A stretch of 64,000 nt of DNA, taken from Tricholoma matsutake (Eukaryota > Basidiomycota > Agaricomycetes > Agaricales > Tricholomataceae). Below are positions 1-10,726 of the stretch, piece by piece. The stretch spans positions 5,084,001-5,148,000 of the forward strand of contig AP026538.1 of assembly GCA_026075535.2 (NCBI GenBank), read 5' to 3'. The notes beneath the pieces were generated by a model that saw nothing but the letters and a program-made list of their open reading frames with translations, ran no database searches and had not been told where the DNA came from. A program made the translations under genes and the position numbers. The first letter of the stretch is position 1, and every line of letters starts with the position of its first letter.

Positions 1-1771
1 TTAAAGTCACATACATTATATCTATTTATTACTGAAATCTAATCTTTTTATATATCATGAATAGATTATTAAATTGACCCCCTCGCATCTGTGCGAGGGG
101 TAATTAATATGTGTAATACTAGGCCCTCCCCTCAGGGCCGTAACTATCAATAATAAAAATAAATTAAAAACACCCACCATGAGCAACTGTTGCTTGTGGT
201 GGCATTTGTCTCTCCCCAGGTCGTCCCCTGGCTGTCTCACTCTCCTGTCCCCATTCTTCTCCCCCCTGAACCACCCCACAAGCAGATGCTTGTAGGTGTG
301 GGGCGGGTGTCATCATGGGTGTCCCCACTAGTTGTCGTCTCCCTTCCCTCCCCTCTTGTCTCCCTTCCCTCTTGTCTCCTTCCCTCTTGTCTCTTCCCCC
401 TCACCTTACACCCTGCAAGCAGGGGCTTGCAGCAGCAGTGGTGGTGGTGTCGTCATTGTCATCATCACCAGTAGTAGTTTGTACCTATAAAAAGTTAGTT
501 AGGATCGAAAAAATAAAACTAATTATATTTAATTACCATCAGGAAAACTCTACATGGTTACTTAGCACACCAGAACAACAACCCTCAAGAGACCTGCAGG
601 GTTGAGGAGGCAAAGGAGGTTTGAGCTTGAGGGGCGGAAAAGAAAAAAAAACTTACCTAGGACCCCTAATCATCATCGTTCCACCTGTTGTCCACCCTAC
701 AAGCAGTGGCTCATAGGGCTGGAGCGGGTGCTGTCACTGTTCCCTGCCATCGTCATCATTCCACCCACCATCCACCCCACGAGCAGTTGCTCGTGAGGCT
801 GGAGGTGGGTGGTGTGTCCTGTGTGGTGGGCATGAGTAGCCATTCTTGTTGTTTCGAAGTTGCACCCATTCCCACCCTGCGAGCAGCTGCTCGTGGCAGT
901 GGTTCTGAGTGCTCGTCGTCGTTGTCATCATCAGCAGTACTAGATAATACCTAAAAAGTTTGTTAGTAACAAAAACAAGAAAAAAAAACTTACCAATGGC
1001 CCAAGAGACATCAAACAACATCTCTTGGGCCTTTTCTTCATTTGCTTTGCCTTCCTTTTGTTGTGTCCCCCTCGTCCCCTCGTCATTCCATCTCCCAGTC
1101 GCAGTTGTCTCCAGTCGCCTCATTGCATTGTCGTTCCATTTGGCCAAGTCAGCGTCACCATTGTCTTGCTGTTTTCAGTTGTACCCGTTCCCACCCTGCA
1201 AGCAGTTGCTTGCGGCGGTGGTTCTGGGTCTTAGGGTGGTGGCTGTGTCAGCCATTGTCGTGGTTTTGAAGCTGCGGCGTCGTTATAACATAGATAAAAC
1301 CTATCATTAAGGAAAGTTCAGTTAGTTAAACAAAACAACAAAAATCATGTAAAAAAAGACTTACAAGTGAGCCCAAATGACAATGCTGTTGTTTGGGCTC
1401 ATTCCCATTGTTGGTTATTGGGGTAGGAGATAAGGAGGAGGCGGCGCCGTTGCCAGCATTGTTGATGACACAGCTGTGTTGATTTGTCATCACAGCCGGG
1501 GTGGTACATAGAGAGATATAACTACTTATCTGTAATGATACTTTAGTCTAACTGTTATGTCACTGACTTAATTGTACTTTATCATGTGACTATGAGGGTT
1601 CAATCCCTGTGGTAGCCACTGATTTTTCAGTCAATTATATAAGCAACTCGGACTGTACGAGTGCTGGTCCACTCAGAATCCACTCGGATGCTTGGACAGT
1701 CCGAGGACTCAGCTCGGACTGGACATTTACTTTGGCAGGACTTTCAGTGAAAGAAGTCCGAGCAAAGTCCT
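1..1771 (-). mobile_element. E1: partial non-autonomous E-family element
   Basis: No coding gene is visible. The left end lies outside the window. The order seen here is AT-rich sequence, a CCCCTCGCA/TGCGAGGGG hairpin near 78-101, several GAGCAGTTGCTC-type palindromes (about 260-300, 405-440, 690-720, 770-815, 865-900, 1193-1220), and GCCCAAGAGA/TCTCTTGGGC hairpins flanked by reverse-strand intron donors near 655 and 990. A third such block lies near 1360. A tRNA-like module at 1533-1617 follows, then GGACT-rich subterminal sequence. The right TIR is missing: sequence shared with E2 stops near 1771. Strand is given as minus because the spliceable introns read on that strand. Confidence 0.7.
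1533..1617 (+). other. tRNA-like module, type a (E1)
   Basis: An A-box-like TTAGTCTAACTGTTATG (1542-1558) is followed by a B box GGTTCAATCC (1597-1606). No cloverleaf is evident, so I read it as a tRNA-derived pol III promoter module rather than a working tRNA. It points out of the element. Confidence 0.6.
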
Positions 1772-2094
1772 CATGTGCAACCAAAATGTTTGCATATTTG
1801 GATAGCTTGAACAATGGGCTATGATGACACTCATTAAGACCATAATAAAAACCCAAAGTGATCACACAGACCCAATACAGGTGACCTGTGTGGGTGTAGT
1901 TTAATGCTTGATGAGAGCGCTCAACACCCCAAGCTCTTCCACTGTGAAGCAAAATCCCTGGAGATGAACATTTTGCTGGCTGTAAGAATAAGAATTTACT
2001 ATGCGAGATGAACTTGGTGAGTGCCATGCTCAGAAGGAGCCTTGTTGTCGCTTGCCCCCAACCATGCTTGATCCAATGCATGCATATCATCCAG
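1772..2094. other. Unassigned flank of E1
   Basis: No gene, RNA or repeat boundary is recognised. Short open frames on the minus strand show no known motif. Its last part leads into the tandem repeat that follows. Confidence 0.4.
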
Positions 2095-2708
2095 GTTGTG
2101 TACATGAATGCTGTCCCAAGTACTTTCATTCCCAAAGAGTTGGGTCCATAATTGTGATCATTGCTTGACCTTTCAGGTTGAGGTCAAGGATCATTGCAAA
2201 GCTAGGTATTGTCACATGCATTCACTGAGTGTTGATCCTGCAACCATGTGTATTTCTTTTTGATTTGTCTCAAGTGACTCTAGCCTGGAGAATTTGCCAT
2301 GGCAAATGATGGATAATGCCTATGATCATGCCTGATGCACTCGAGACTAGATAATCCAAACATGTATATGGTTTTCAATTCGCCTGCCTGAAGAGATTCT
2401 GGCCTAAAGAAATCACTATTGCAAACATCATGTCAGGACTGCAATCATGCTTGACCCAACACATGACATGTAAGACTACTTGGAGCAATAGCCAAGTAAT
2501 CCAAAAGTAGATTTTAGCGTGTTCAAGAGTCGCTTTGAATGCCATCCCAAGTATCTTCATTCACAAAAAGGCAGCCCATAACCATAATCATTGCATAACC
2601 CAATGCATACAGGTTGCACAGTTTGAGGATCATTGCAAAGGTCACCTACAGTTGTCATATGGCATTGAGGTTGCAACCATGCATGTTTTGTCTCAAGTGA
2701 CTCTAGCC
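2095..2708. repeat. Tandem repeat, about 420-bp unit (first and part of second unit)
   Basis: Sequence around 2095-2500 (GCTGTCCCAAGTACTTTCATTC, GATCATTGC, TGACTCTAGCCTGGAG) recurs in diverged form from about 2525. The second unit is interrupted at 2708 by E2 and resumes at 4496 with ACTCTAGCCTGGAGAATTTG. The undisturbed copy near 2270-2300 shows the empty site. Confidence 0.65.
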
Positions 2709-2894
2709 AGTACTTTACACTCCCCCCCCCCCCAATCCAAACGGACTCTGCTCAGACACACTCAGACACTCAGACTTTGCTCAGACAACATCAATTGTCC
2801 ATTTATTTTATTTACACCTTTAAAGTACTGTCCAAGTAAAGTCCAAGTTCCAGACTTAAAGAAATTCTTATAAGTCTCACAAAATGATGTGTGC

Positions 2895-2980
2895 ACAGCA
2901 AGAATTGAACCAACAGACTTCTGGACTGGCAATCACATGATGACCAAATGTGCACACTCTACCACTTAAGCCAAATAGTC
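2895..2980 (-). other. tRNA-like module, type b (E2 left end)
   Basis: On the minus strand an A-box-like TGGCTTAAGTGGTAGAG (2957-2973) precedes a B box GGTTCAATTC (2902-2911). Its spacing and intervening CATGTGAT match the modules at 16880 and 52264. It points outward. Confidence 0.6.
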
Positions 2981-4205
2981 ATTTAAATTTACATACATTA
3001 TATCTATTTATCACTGAAATCTAATTTTTTATATATCATGAATAGATTATTAAATTGACCCCCTTGCATCTGTGCGAGGGGTACAACAAGTAGTACAAGG
3101 CCCTCCCCTCGCAAGCTCGAGGGGAGGGGGCCATAACTATCAATTATAAAGATAAATTAAAAACACCCACCACAAGCAGTTGCTCGTGGCAGCATTTGTC
3201 TCCCCCTGGGTTGTCCCCTGGCCGTCTCACTCTCCTGTCCCCATTCTTCTCCACCCAGAGCCACCTCACGAGCAGATGCTCATAGGTGTGGGGTGGGTGT
3301 CATTGTGGGTCTCCCTTCCCCCTCGTTGTCATCTCCCTTCCCCCTCATCATCATCTCCCTTCCCCCTCATCATTGTCTCCCTTCCCCTTCAACTCTTCCC
3401 CCTCACCTTCCACCCTGCAAGCAGGGGCTCACAGCAGTGGTGGTGATGGTGTCCCCCCATTGTCATTGTCACCAGTAGTAGTTTGTACCTAAAAAAAGTT
3501 AGTTAGCATCGAAAAATGAAATGAGAAAAGAAAAAAAAAACTTACCTAGGACCCAAGAGACGTTGACATCTCTTGGGCCTTTTTTGTCTCCCTGTCAGTA
3601 CCTGCACTCTCACACCTCCCATCCACCCTGCGAGCAGTTGCCTGCAGCGGTTATGGGGGGTGCTGGCTGTCATTGGTGTCTCCCCTAATTGTTGTTGTTC
3701 CACCCATTGTCCACCCTACAAGCAGTGGCTCGTAGGGCTGGGGTGGGTGCTGTCATTGTTCCCTGCCATCATTGTTGCCGTTAGCAGTTGCTCGGACTGG
3801 CAGGGGTGGGTGCTGGGTCATGGTCTCATTATTGCTCCTCATCTGGTGGTTTGGGGGTCATTGTGCTGCTACAGTATAGATATATCCTATAATTAATGAA
3901 AATATATGTTAGCTTAAAGAAAACATGAGAAAAGAAAAAAGAAAAAACTCACCTGGGGCCCAAACAACAATAGGACTCAGTCGTTTGGGCCCATTTCATT
4001 GTGTGCTGGCATGGGACCTGTGGCTGTGGGGTGTTCAGGGGGCAGTGGCAGCAGTGGGACATGGGAGGGAGGCAGCGTTGTCGAGTGGTGGTGGTGGTGG
4101 TTGGTGATGATCAATGATGTCGATGAGCTGGCATCATCATTGGTGATGTGGCTGTGTTGATTTGTCATCACAGCCAGGGCAGTACATACAGAGATAGAAC
4201 TATTT

Positions 4206-4290
4206 ACCTGTAATGATACTTTAGTCTAATGGTTATATTGCTGCCTTAATTGTACTTTATCATGTGACTATGTGGGTTCAATCCCTGCGG
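4206..4290 (+). other. tRNA-like module, type a (E2 right end)
   Basis: A-box-like TTAGTCTAATGGTTATA (4221-4237) and B box GGTTCAATCC (4275-4284), nearly the same as the E1 module. It points outward toward the right TIR. Confidence 0.65.
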
Positions 4291-4495
4291 TAGCCACTGA
4301 TTTTTCAGCTAGTTATATAAGCAACTCAGACTCCACTCAGATGCTCAGACAGTCCCAGGACTCAGCTCAGACTGGACATCTAGTTTGGCAGGACTTTCAG
4401 CCAAAAAAGTCTGAGCAAAGTTCGAGCAAAGTCCTAGGACTGTCTGAGTGTCCAAGCAGAGTCTGCTCGGATTGTGGGGGAAGTGTAAAGACCTC

Positions 4496-4690
4496 GACTC
4501 TAGCCTGGAGAATTTGCTGTGGCAAACGACAGATCAGGCCTATGATCATGCCTGACACACTCAAGACTAGATAATCCAAATGTGTATGTGGTTTTTGATT
4601 TGCCCGCCTGAAGAGATTCTGGAGTAAAGAAATCACTATTGTGAACATCATGTCAGGACTGCAATCATGCTTGACCCATCACATGGCACT
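4496..4690. repeat. Tandem repeat, continuation of second unit
   Basis: Resumes the 420-bp repeat after E2. It matches 2272-2470 closely, including CTAGATAATCCAAA and CATCATGTCAGGACTGCAAT. Confidence 0.65.
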
Positions 4691-5009
4691 TGGCGGGAGT
4701 CAAAGACAATGTGTATGAATAAGTGCCCATCCATGAGAGATCTAGATAGACATGATAGAACATCTCACATAAGTGATAGTTCAAAAGTCATAAGGTATAA
4801 GGTCCTTAAGCTGATATTGTATTCCATGGGCATGCATACACAGGTTTGAAACATGAGTTGCAAGTGTACCATAGTAAGGGATACAGGAGGAAGGCATTGA
4901 GGTATGCCAAGGACATAGGTGTAATAACATTGAAGACTGGATGGGCTCAAGTTGACAGGTAGTGCTTGCAGAGTTCAATCATTGTAGAACAAACTAGGAG
5001 CAACTCTGA

Positions 5010-6216
5010 GGAGGATCTGTTAGCACAATAACAATTTTAAAACAAGGGACATACTTGGGATGTTGTGTATAGAGTCTCCTAGGTATGTTCCCTGATGCTT
5101 TTGGGACAGTGATTGGTAGGGGCAAGTAGTAGCTCGGTAAGCATCTTTTGACATGTCAATGTGTAAGCGCTCCATGTATTCAGTGTTACAATTATCAAGG
5201 GCCCCAAAGTCCCTGATAGATGCAATGAAATGATTAAGACCTTTGGAAGTTGAAAGTGATCCCTGATTTCGAGGTTGATGAAAATAGTTTTGTTGGCTTG
5301 AAAGGAGTCCAGCTTGCATATTGGAGAGCATTTCCTCACTGTGTTTGGGATATCATGCAAGATAGAGAAAGTCAAAAAATTCACAAAGGCATGCAACAAG
5401 TCTTCTGCTATCCATGCCATTTGGCAATGGCAGGTCAATGATAAATCCAAGCAGGAATCGTGACATCTCCTCATGCTCTTGTCGAGTGACTCATGTCAAG
5501 GTGCTGATACCCTTCATGAGAACCCAGATATTGTGATTGGGAGGTAGTTGGCAACATTGTGCATCAATTTCAATTGCCCCATATGCAGAGATTATCCATG
5601 ACTTGAGATGCTTCAGAATGCCTTGGTAAAGCTGATGAAGTATGTCTGGGGTTACAGATTGAAAGATATTGGAATATGGAAGCTTTTCCCAGAAAGGCTG
5701 GAAGACAGGCTTAATACCAGCCTCCTTGCAAGCCTGGCAGAAGCATGGTATGTCACTGATGAGAGACAAGGCATCAAGAATCTGTTCCAGATCTCAGAAT
5801 GGATATAAATTCTCGCTTTCTTCCCCCACTTTGCATCTTGGGATTGTACACTTTGGACATTCTCCATTTTTGCAGCAGCATACAAGAACTTGCTCAGGGT
5901 AATCACAAATGTAGCATGCCAAAAGAGGATGACAGTGATAACACACTCCTTCTCCTGTAAAGAGGACTTTCCCTGAAGTACCAGCTTCTTGTAATGGGGC
6001 AGTAATGATATCCATCGCTGCATGAAAGAGATTGGCAAGACAACACCTTCGCTTGGCACAATTTGTGATATGCTCGAGATTGGTGGGGAGATATCCAAGG
6101 AGGACATATGCATGACAGGAAGGTTCATGATGGATCTCCTTTGGTATATTTCCAATTGTAAGATACACAGGATAAGCACTTTTTGTTTAGGGCAAAGCCT
6201 CAACCACTCGATCTAG
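5010..6216 (-). pseudogene. Plavaka-type DNA transposase remnant
   Basis: Several minus-strand frames, read in order, give landmarks of the Plavaka transposases common in Agaricomycetes. They are a YLTIGNIPKE segment (near 6165), the Cys-rich GVCYHCHPLLACYICDYPEQ region with CPKCTIPRC (near 5850-5960), PDILHQLYQGILKHL (near 5640), and FINLEIRDHF followed by NHFIASIRDFGALDNCNTEYMERLHID (near 5150-5290). Frame shifts and stops separate them, so this is a dead gene. The family is thought to cut and paste DNA transposons. Neither terminal repeats nor the full N-terminus was identified. The family call is from memory of family motifs. Confidence 0.8.
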
Positions 6217-6220
6217 TCAA

Positions 6221-6939
6221 TGTCGTTCGACGAGGTGCTTCCTTGATGAGTCATTCGGCACTAGTCTTACTTGGAGCATCTGGCATAAAATAGGTAGTGC
6301 ACTCTAGCAGGGCTTCTGCATAGAGTCATTCAGGTTCATGCACTAAGGGGCTTCCTTAGTGGTTTTGAGTAAGTTCACGAGTTGCAAGTTAAGGCTGTTA
6401 ATTGCCTAGATCTAAACTAAGGACATCCCTACTACAAATCACAGTACTTATACTAGAAGGGAGGTCCCTATCGTCCAATCGGAATGGTAGATGTGTATCA
6501 AGTAACAATAGAAAGAATAAGCCTCATGCCTTGCCTGAGGCATCCGATGTCAAGGAGTGCTGTGGCGCAGCATGTCAGGGAACAATAAGAAGTAAGCCTC
6601 ATGCCTAGCATGAGGCGTCCAATGTCACAGATCCAATGTCAAGGATCCAATGTCAAGGATACAATGTCAATTGTGAGAGTCCGACGTCACAGACCTCTTG
6701 TTAAGGGGCTGTCATATCACAGCATGTGTGGGAGTAGGTTTGGGTGCATGGAGTCACCATGCATCAAGGGTGCCTCCCTCGGGAAGGGGATCGAATGCAT
6801 GCAGTTGGCATGCGTCGTGCATGTGTCTGGTGTCAAGGTCATGCTCTAGGCATGAATCATGGAGTGCCTCCTGTCTGGAGGGGATCGTCAGGTTGGTTGG
6901 GTCGGTCGGGTTCCATGAGTTACAAGGAAAATTGTAACA
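6221..6939 (-). mobile_element. Ty3-type LTR, reverse orientation
   Basis: Read on the minus strand it starts TGTTACAATTTTCC and ends CGAACGACA. It contains tandem TTGACAT-GGATC blocks and a palindromic GCCTCATGC/GCATGAGGC pair. The same blocks, and a GATTGGACGATAG segment, occur in the Ty3-B LTR at 19437-20010, so the two are related. A poly-G/C tract at 6943-6962 abuts its 5' side on the minus strand, like a polypurine tract. No 5-bp target duplication is evident. Confidence 0.65.
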
Positions 6940-7330
6940 TTACCCCCCCCCCCCCCCCCCCCGCTATGGTTGAAAGTTCCACACTTTGACCTAAATCTTT
7001 GTCTCTCCTTCATGGTCTGATTGGGCATGGTCTGGTTATGTGGGTAGGTCAGGGTCGAGGGGTACAATGGAGGAATAATTCATGTCCAAACTCAGACCAT
7101 GATCGGGTTCTTCTGGTTTGCGCTGCCCTAGGTAGCAGTGTCAAGGAGTCGGTAGTATTGTTGAAAGGGGGGCGTTGCAGGATGGCAAATTCAACATCTG
7201 TAATCAGGGCAAAGGTTCGATCCAGTAAATGTTTGTGTGCATGTTTGATGTGTCTGTCATTTTGGAAAGTGGCTTGGTGTGTTAATAGTGAGTGTACCCG
7301 AAAATTCAGTTAAGCTCAGGGCCCATAACC
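6940..7330. other. Unassigned; possible internal remnant next to the LTR
   Basis: Begins with about 17-20 C (polypurine-like on minus). No clear retroelement protein was found. A short minus-strand frame starting MTDTSNMHTN near 7240 cannot be assigned. Confidence 0.3.
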
Positions 7331-7526
7331 TGTTGAAACTCTGAGGACTTGATAATAGTATAAATGGACTTATTATTGTGTTTATCTACAATGACTATTT
7401 ATACAAGCATCTGATACATTGATCAGTAATCATAATTGGTAATTAGAATGTCCCAGCTATTTATAATCTGTGGGCACATCATTACTACTATATTCGGGGT
7501 CGGTGTCAGTGTTGCCTAATGTTACA
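7331..7526 (-). mobile_element. Possible short LTR
   Basis: On the minus strand it runs TGTAACATTAGG to GTTTCAACA and carries a TATA-like GTATAAATAG. It is followed at once by GGTTATGGGCCC, which could be a primer binding site. It does not match the LTR at 6221-6939. The assignment rests on termini and promoter look only. Confidence 0.35.
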
Positions 7527-7539
7527 ATCACTTATTCAA

Positions 7540-8645
7540 CACATGTCTAGTATGATAAAATAGCATGCTATGCAGAAACCAGTTGAAACTACCAGGTGTC
7601 ATTTTCTTTAACATTGATTCATATCCTCCCATCCATGCATTTAACTGTTCACAAGCCTGTTTGTTGCATGTTAGTCAAGTATTGTTGTAACATGAAACAA
7701 GTATCAAAGCTTGCCTGTGTTGAATGCATGTCTGAAACAAGATTTGCCTTGTTTATCTTTGGCTTCAACAACCAGATTAGGTGCAGAGCCATCTGCTGGT
7801 GCAGGATTACACCCATTTCCTGCAAAGTTCATCATCATCTCGATGGTTGATGTAATGATAAGCATCAACAATAAATTGTGTTGTCTTTCCCATGCCCTTT
7901 CCCATGATCCATTCCTGAGAGCAGTTCAAAGTACCAGGCATGCTTTATTAATGCGAATGTAATCTGGTCTGGACTCTTCAGTATGAAAAACCTTCTCCAA
8001 CAGTGCCAAAATATTGGTTGGTGATTCAGCCTGTGGAAATTGTGCCCAGGCAACCACAACACCACATGGTGCACATATTGTTTCAACACAGTAAAATCTA
8101 GGAGCACTGAAATAGTTTTTATGCTCCATTTCCTCCATTGGTTCATGGTGTGGTTGTTCTGTTTGCTCATTTGTTGAGATCTAAGGCAGATTTTCAGCTG
8201 GCCTTTGTGTAATTCTTCAGAAACCAGGTGCAGATTGTCTTTTGTGTTGAGTAATGCATTTCTTCTATTGCTGTGGATGCTGTTGACAAGCTTGTATTGC
8301 TCTGATTTTTTCATTGTCACAGTTGCAAACATGGCATTTTGCACCATGGGTTTGTTCATGTATTGCACAAAAGATGGCACCACAATAGTTTATGAGATCA
8401 TCTGCACAAGTTTTATAAGCACAGTGCTTTGGCCCAAAGCATGTTCCATCAACAACCACCATCTTTACTGGTGCTTTGTCAATGTCCATGCCATCTTCAG
8501 AGGTGGATGCAGATCTTGAACCAGAAGATGATGAACCAGAAGATGATGAAGAACTGTAATCAACAGCTTGTGGAGAGGCTTGTTCAACCTCACCAACTCC
8601 AACTACAGCAGCAGAAAGAGCAGTTGGAGTAGGGACTCAATTAGC
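7540..8645 (-). pseudogene. KDZ-associated CxC5/CxC6 cysteine-cluster protein remnant
   Basis: Minus-strand frames in order give a Ser/Asp-rich linker (8500-8645) and VVVDGTCFGPKHCAYKTCADDL with a Cys/His cluster running to KCHVCNCDNEKIRAIQACQQH (8265-8480). Then come NYFSAPRFYCVETICAPCGVVVAW (8050-8130), SRPDYIRINKACLVL (7926), and a tail recalling NPAPADGSAPNLV (7740-7820) and EQLNAW-GGYES (7590-7680). This is the architecture of the CxC5/CxC6 proteins accompanying KDZ transposases in mushrooms. Frame shifts divide it into at least four pieces. Its function is not known; it is usually found in or beside KDZ transposons. No KDZ catalytic domain is visible nearby. Confidence 0.8.
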
Positions 8646-9716
8646 CAAGCTGACACAATGGGCCCAAGTAAGTTTTTTTTTGCTTTTTGTTTTATCAATC
8701 AACTAATTGTGTTTTATTGCTTTTTAAGTTGTATACTACTGGGGATGACCTGCCACAACAAAAAACATGCAACCCACACCCACACCCACCCGATGCCCTC
8801 CTCCCCATTCAAACAGGATGTGAGGCTGTTGACACAGGCTAGGAGGGTGCCAAGGGATGTACCTGCCTAGTAAGCACCCACCAACCTCTGTACTTGCACC
8901 ACATCACACTGATGTGCCCAGACACACCCCCCTGCCCCCCCCCCCCCCCAAAAAAAAAAAAAAAACACAGAAATCCAAATGGGGGATGATGGCAATGAAT
9001 GATGACAAGCCACCCACCCCCAGCCTCATGAGCAACTGCTCATGGGGTGGAACATGGGTGGAACAATGCCCAGGTGCAGGGATAGGAGATGACAATGCAC
9101 CACCTGCCCCCAGCCTCATGAGCAACTGCTCATGGGGTGGATAGTGGGTGGAACAACAATGCAATGAGAGGGCAAGGATCGACACCCAAAGAGAATGTGC
9201 CAATGCCAACACACCAGGACAGCACCCCCCTGCATTTTGCATGGGGGTGGGTTTTTTTTTCTTTGTTTTCTTTTAGCCCTCTGGAGGAGTTTTGTTTTAA
9301 AAATCTATAGTTTGTTAACTCCCCCTCATGTGTGGTGCAAGGGGTTGAGTTTGTAATGTAGTTATGATTAGTCTTTTTTGTATTTCTTTGATTGTATTGT
9401 ATACTCCCTCGCATCTAACATGAGAGATGCAGTTAATAAAATTTATTTGTTCAATTTTTGAGAGATAAATACTTGAGTTTGAGTTTGAGTGTCATAATAA
9501 ACTATGTATTACTAACAAATAAATCTCCTGTGGTTCAACTGGTTGATCACATGTGTTTAGTTTATAAAGTCTGAAAAGCTTGGAACTTGTAAGATATCAA
9601 ATTGACCCAGATTCTGCATGGACTCCATACAGACTAGCTCAGACTCCACACAGTCCATGCAGAGTAGCTTGTACTCCAGCAGAGTCTGCTAGGACATGTG
9701 GGTACTGTAAAGTACT
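8646..9716 (+). mobile_element. E3: E-family element, left end missing
   Basis: Opens inside the body: GGGCCCAA then donor GTAAGT (8668), polypyrimidine tract, and acceptor ending TTTTTAAG near 8729. Then come a CCACAACAA-ATGCAACCC module shared with E4, E5 and E6, C- and A-runs (8935-8965), two CATGAGCAACTGCTCATGGGGTGG palindromes (9022, 9113), a TCGCATCTAACATGAGAG hairpin (9407), a type b tRNA-like A box (9531-9546) and GACTC-rich subterminal DNA. The right terminus is GGGTACTGTAAAGTACT, the inverse of the E2 left end. The left TIR is absent. Confidence 0.65.
9525..9560 (+). other. tRNA-like module, type b, truncated (E3)
   Basis: TGTGGTTCAACTGGTTGA (A box) matches the intact type b module at 16880, but the B-box half is gone. 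It faces outward. Confidence 0.5.
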
Positions 9717-9845
9717 GGGATTTTTCTATTCACAGCAAGTGAATTGTATGCCCTCATTGCCTGTCCATAACCACTTTAAAGTTTTGTCAGCTGAATCCCT
9801 GGAAAATGAATCTGATTCCATGAGGGTCCATTTGGGACCATAATA

Positions 9846-10358
9846 TGGTGAGAATATGATATTATTGATCCATATTACTATTAGGTAACCATCAACTGAC
9901 TAAATATGTGACAATCAGGAACAGGTCAGGCCAGCCAGGGCCGCTCCTCATGCAAGTTTGATCAACTTTTAAAAAACATTCTGAACACTGCTGATGACTT
10001 TTCTCATCGTTGCCAATGTCAACCATGAGGTTGTTCACAGTTGTCTACTGAAACCTGGATACTTCAATGTGAACAAAATAAGTTTGTCTTGAGCTCAGAC
10101 TGTGCTGTAACCTCCCTACATTGAAATTTTCACTTTTGATGCAGTCTATTTGCTGTTTGAAATGATGACCAGGATTCATTGGCATTGATGAGAACATCGG
10201 TAGTCGTCTGCCAACAGTCAACCCACCAATCTCAACTGAGGTGAAGATTGATGCAGATTGATATGTCACATCAAGTCACAAGCTGACCTAAATTGTGATG
10301 AACTTTGCCTTTACTTACAAAGGAAATAATATGGCATCAAAATATCATATTCTCACCA
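9846..10358. mobile_element. 513-bp MITE with TA target site
   Basis: Perfect 18-bp terminal inverted repeats (TGGTGAGAATATGATATT and its complement), flanked on both sides by TA. The inverted match may extend to AATATGG/CCATATT. It splits the Ty3-A gag-protease linker, which resumes with WTLTVPLSEPLKLAED. No coding capacity. TA plus TIR fits a Tc1/mariner-type MITE. Confidence 0.75.
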
Positions 10359-10453
10359 TATTCTGTTCCTGAATGGACCCTGACTGTTCCCCTCTCTGAA
10401 CCTTTGAAGTTGGCTGAAGATATACCTGCTCTTCCTATCTCCTACTCTGCCTC

Positions 10454-10726
10454 ATGCCCCAAATGAAATCATGGGAGTGTAAACTACCATGCAAATATAT
10501 CATTGCATCCACTCCCTCTACACATTCCTTGAACCTAGCAATCAAATTACAGACTACTGAAACTGGACAGATACTTGGTGTCTCTGTGTTTCTGGACTCT
10601 GGTGCAGCTGGACTGTTCATTGATGCCCATCTCACACAACAGCATCACCTGAATACTTGCTCACTCTTGCATCTGATACCTGTTTATAATGTGGATGGGT
10701 CCCCAAATAAAGCTGGTGCCATTTAA
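10454..10726 (+). pseudogene. Ty3-A aspartic protease fragment
   Basis: A 90-residue open frame with ISV-like lead GVSVFLDSGAAGLFIDAHL, the DSG active-site triad of retroviral-type aspartic proteases, and PVYNVDGSPNKAG typical of fungal chromovirus proteases. The C-terminal ILG-like flap partner region is missing before the next frame starts. It would process Gag-Pol. The active-site Asp is kept but the domain is incomplete. Confidence 0.75.

Larger units (their letters stand above)
2709..4495 (-). mobile_element. E2: complete non-autonomous E-family element
   Basis: A 1787-bp element. The left end reads AGTACTTTACACTCCCCC and the right end is its inverted counterpart ending AAGTGTAAAGACCTC. 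The inverted match continues through CAATCC..GACTCTGCT..GACACTCAGAC for about 50 bp. It is flanked by the direct repeat GACTCTAGCC (2699-2708 and 4496-4505), a 9-10 bp target duplication. Inside are a minus-strand type b tRNA-like module, a TCGCA/TGCGA hairpin, GAGCAGTTGCTC palindromes, two reverse donor/hairpin units (3530-3585, 3935-3995), a GGT-rich stretch and a plus-strand type a tRNA-like module. There is no transposase gene. TIR plus a 9-10 bp duplication suggests mobilisation by a Mutator-like transposase; that is inference. Confidence 0.75.

Noticed and set aside
190..605. Overlapping open frames rich in Leu, Pro, Ser, Val near the left edge
   Set aside because: Translations of CTCCCTTCCC/TTGTC simple sequence in E1; no motif and no conservation between E copies.
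1533..1617. Functional tRNA genes at the A/B-box modules
   Set aside because: No consistent acceptor stem or anticodon arm could be folded by eye; modules occur only at element ends.
6943..6962. Long C run (also at 2723, 8935, 16336)
   Set aside because: Homopolymers next to LTR or element junctions; may be polypurine tracts or assembly-length uncertain, not features alone.
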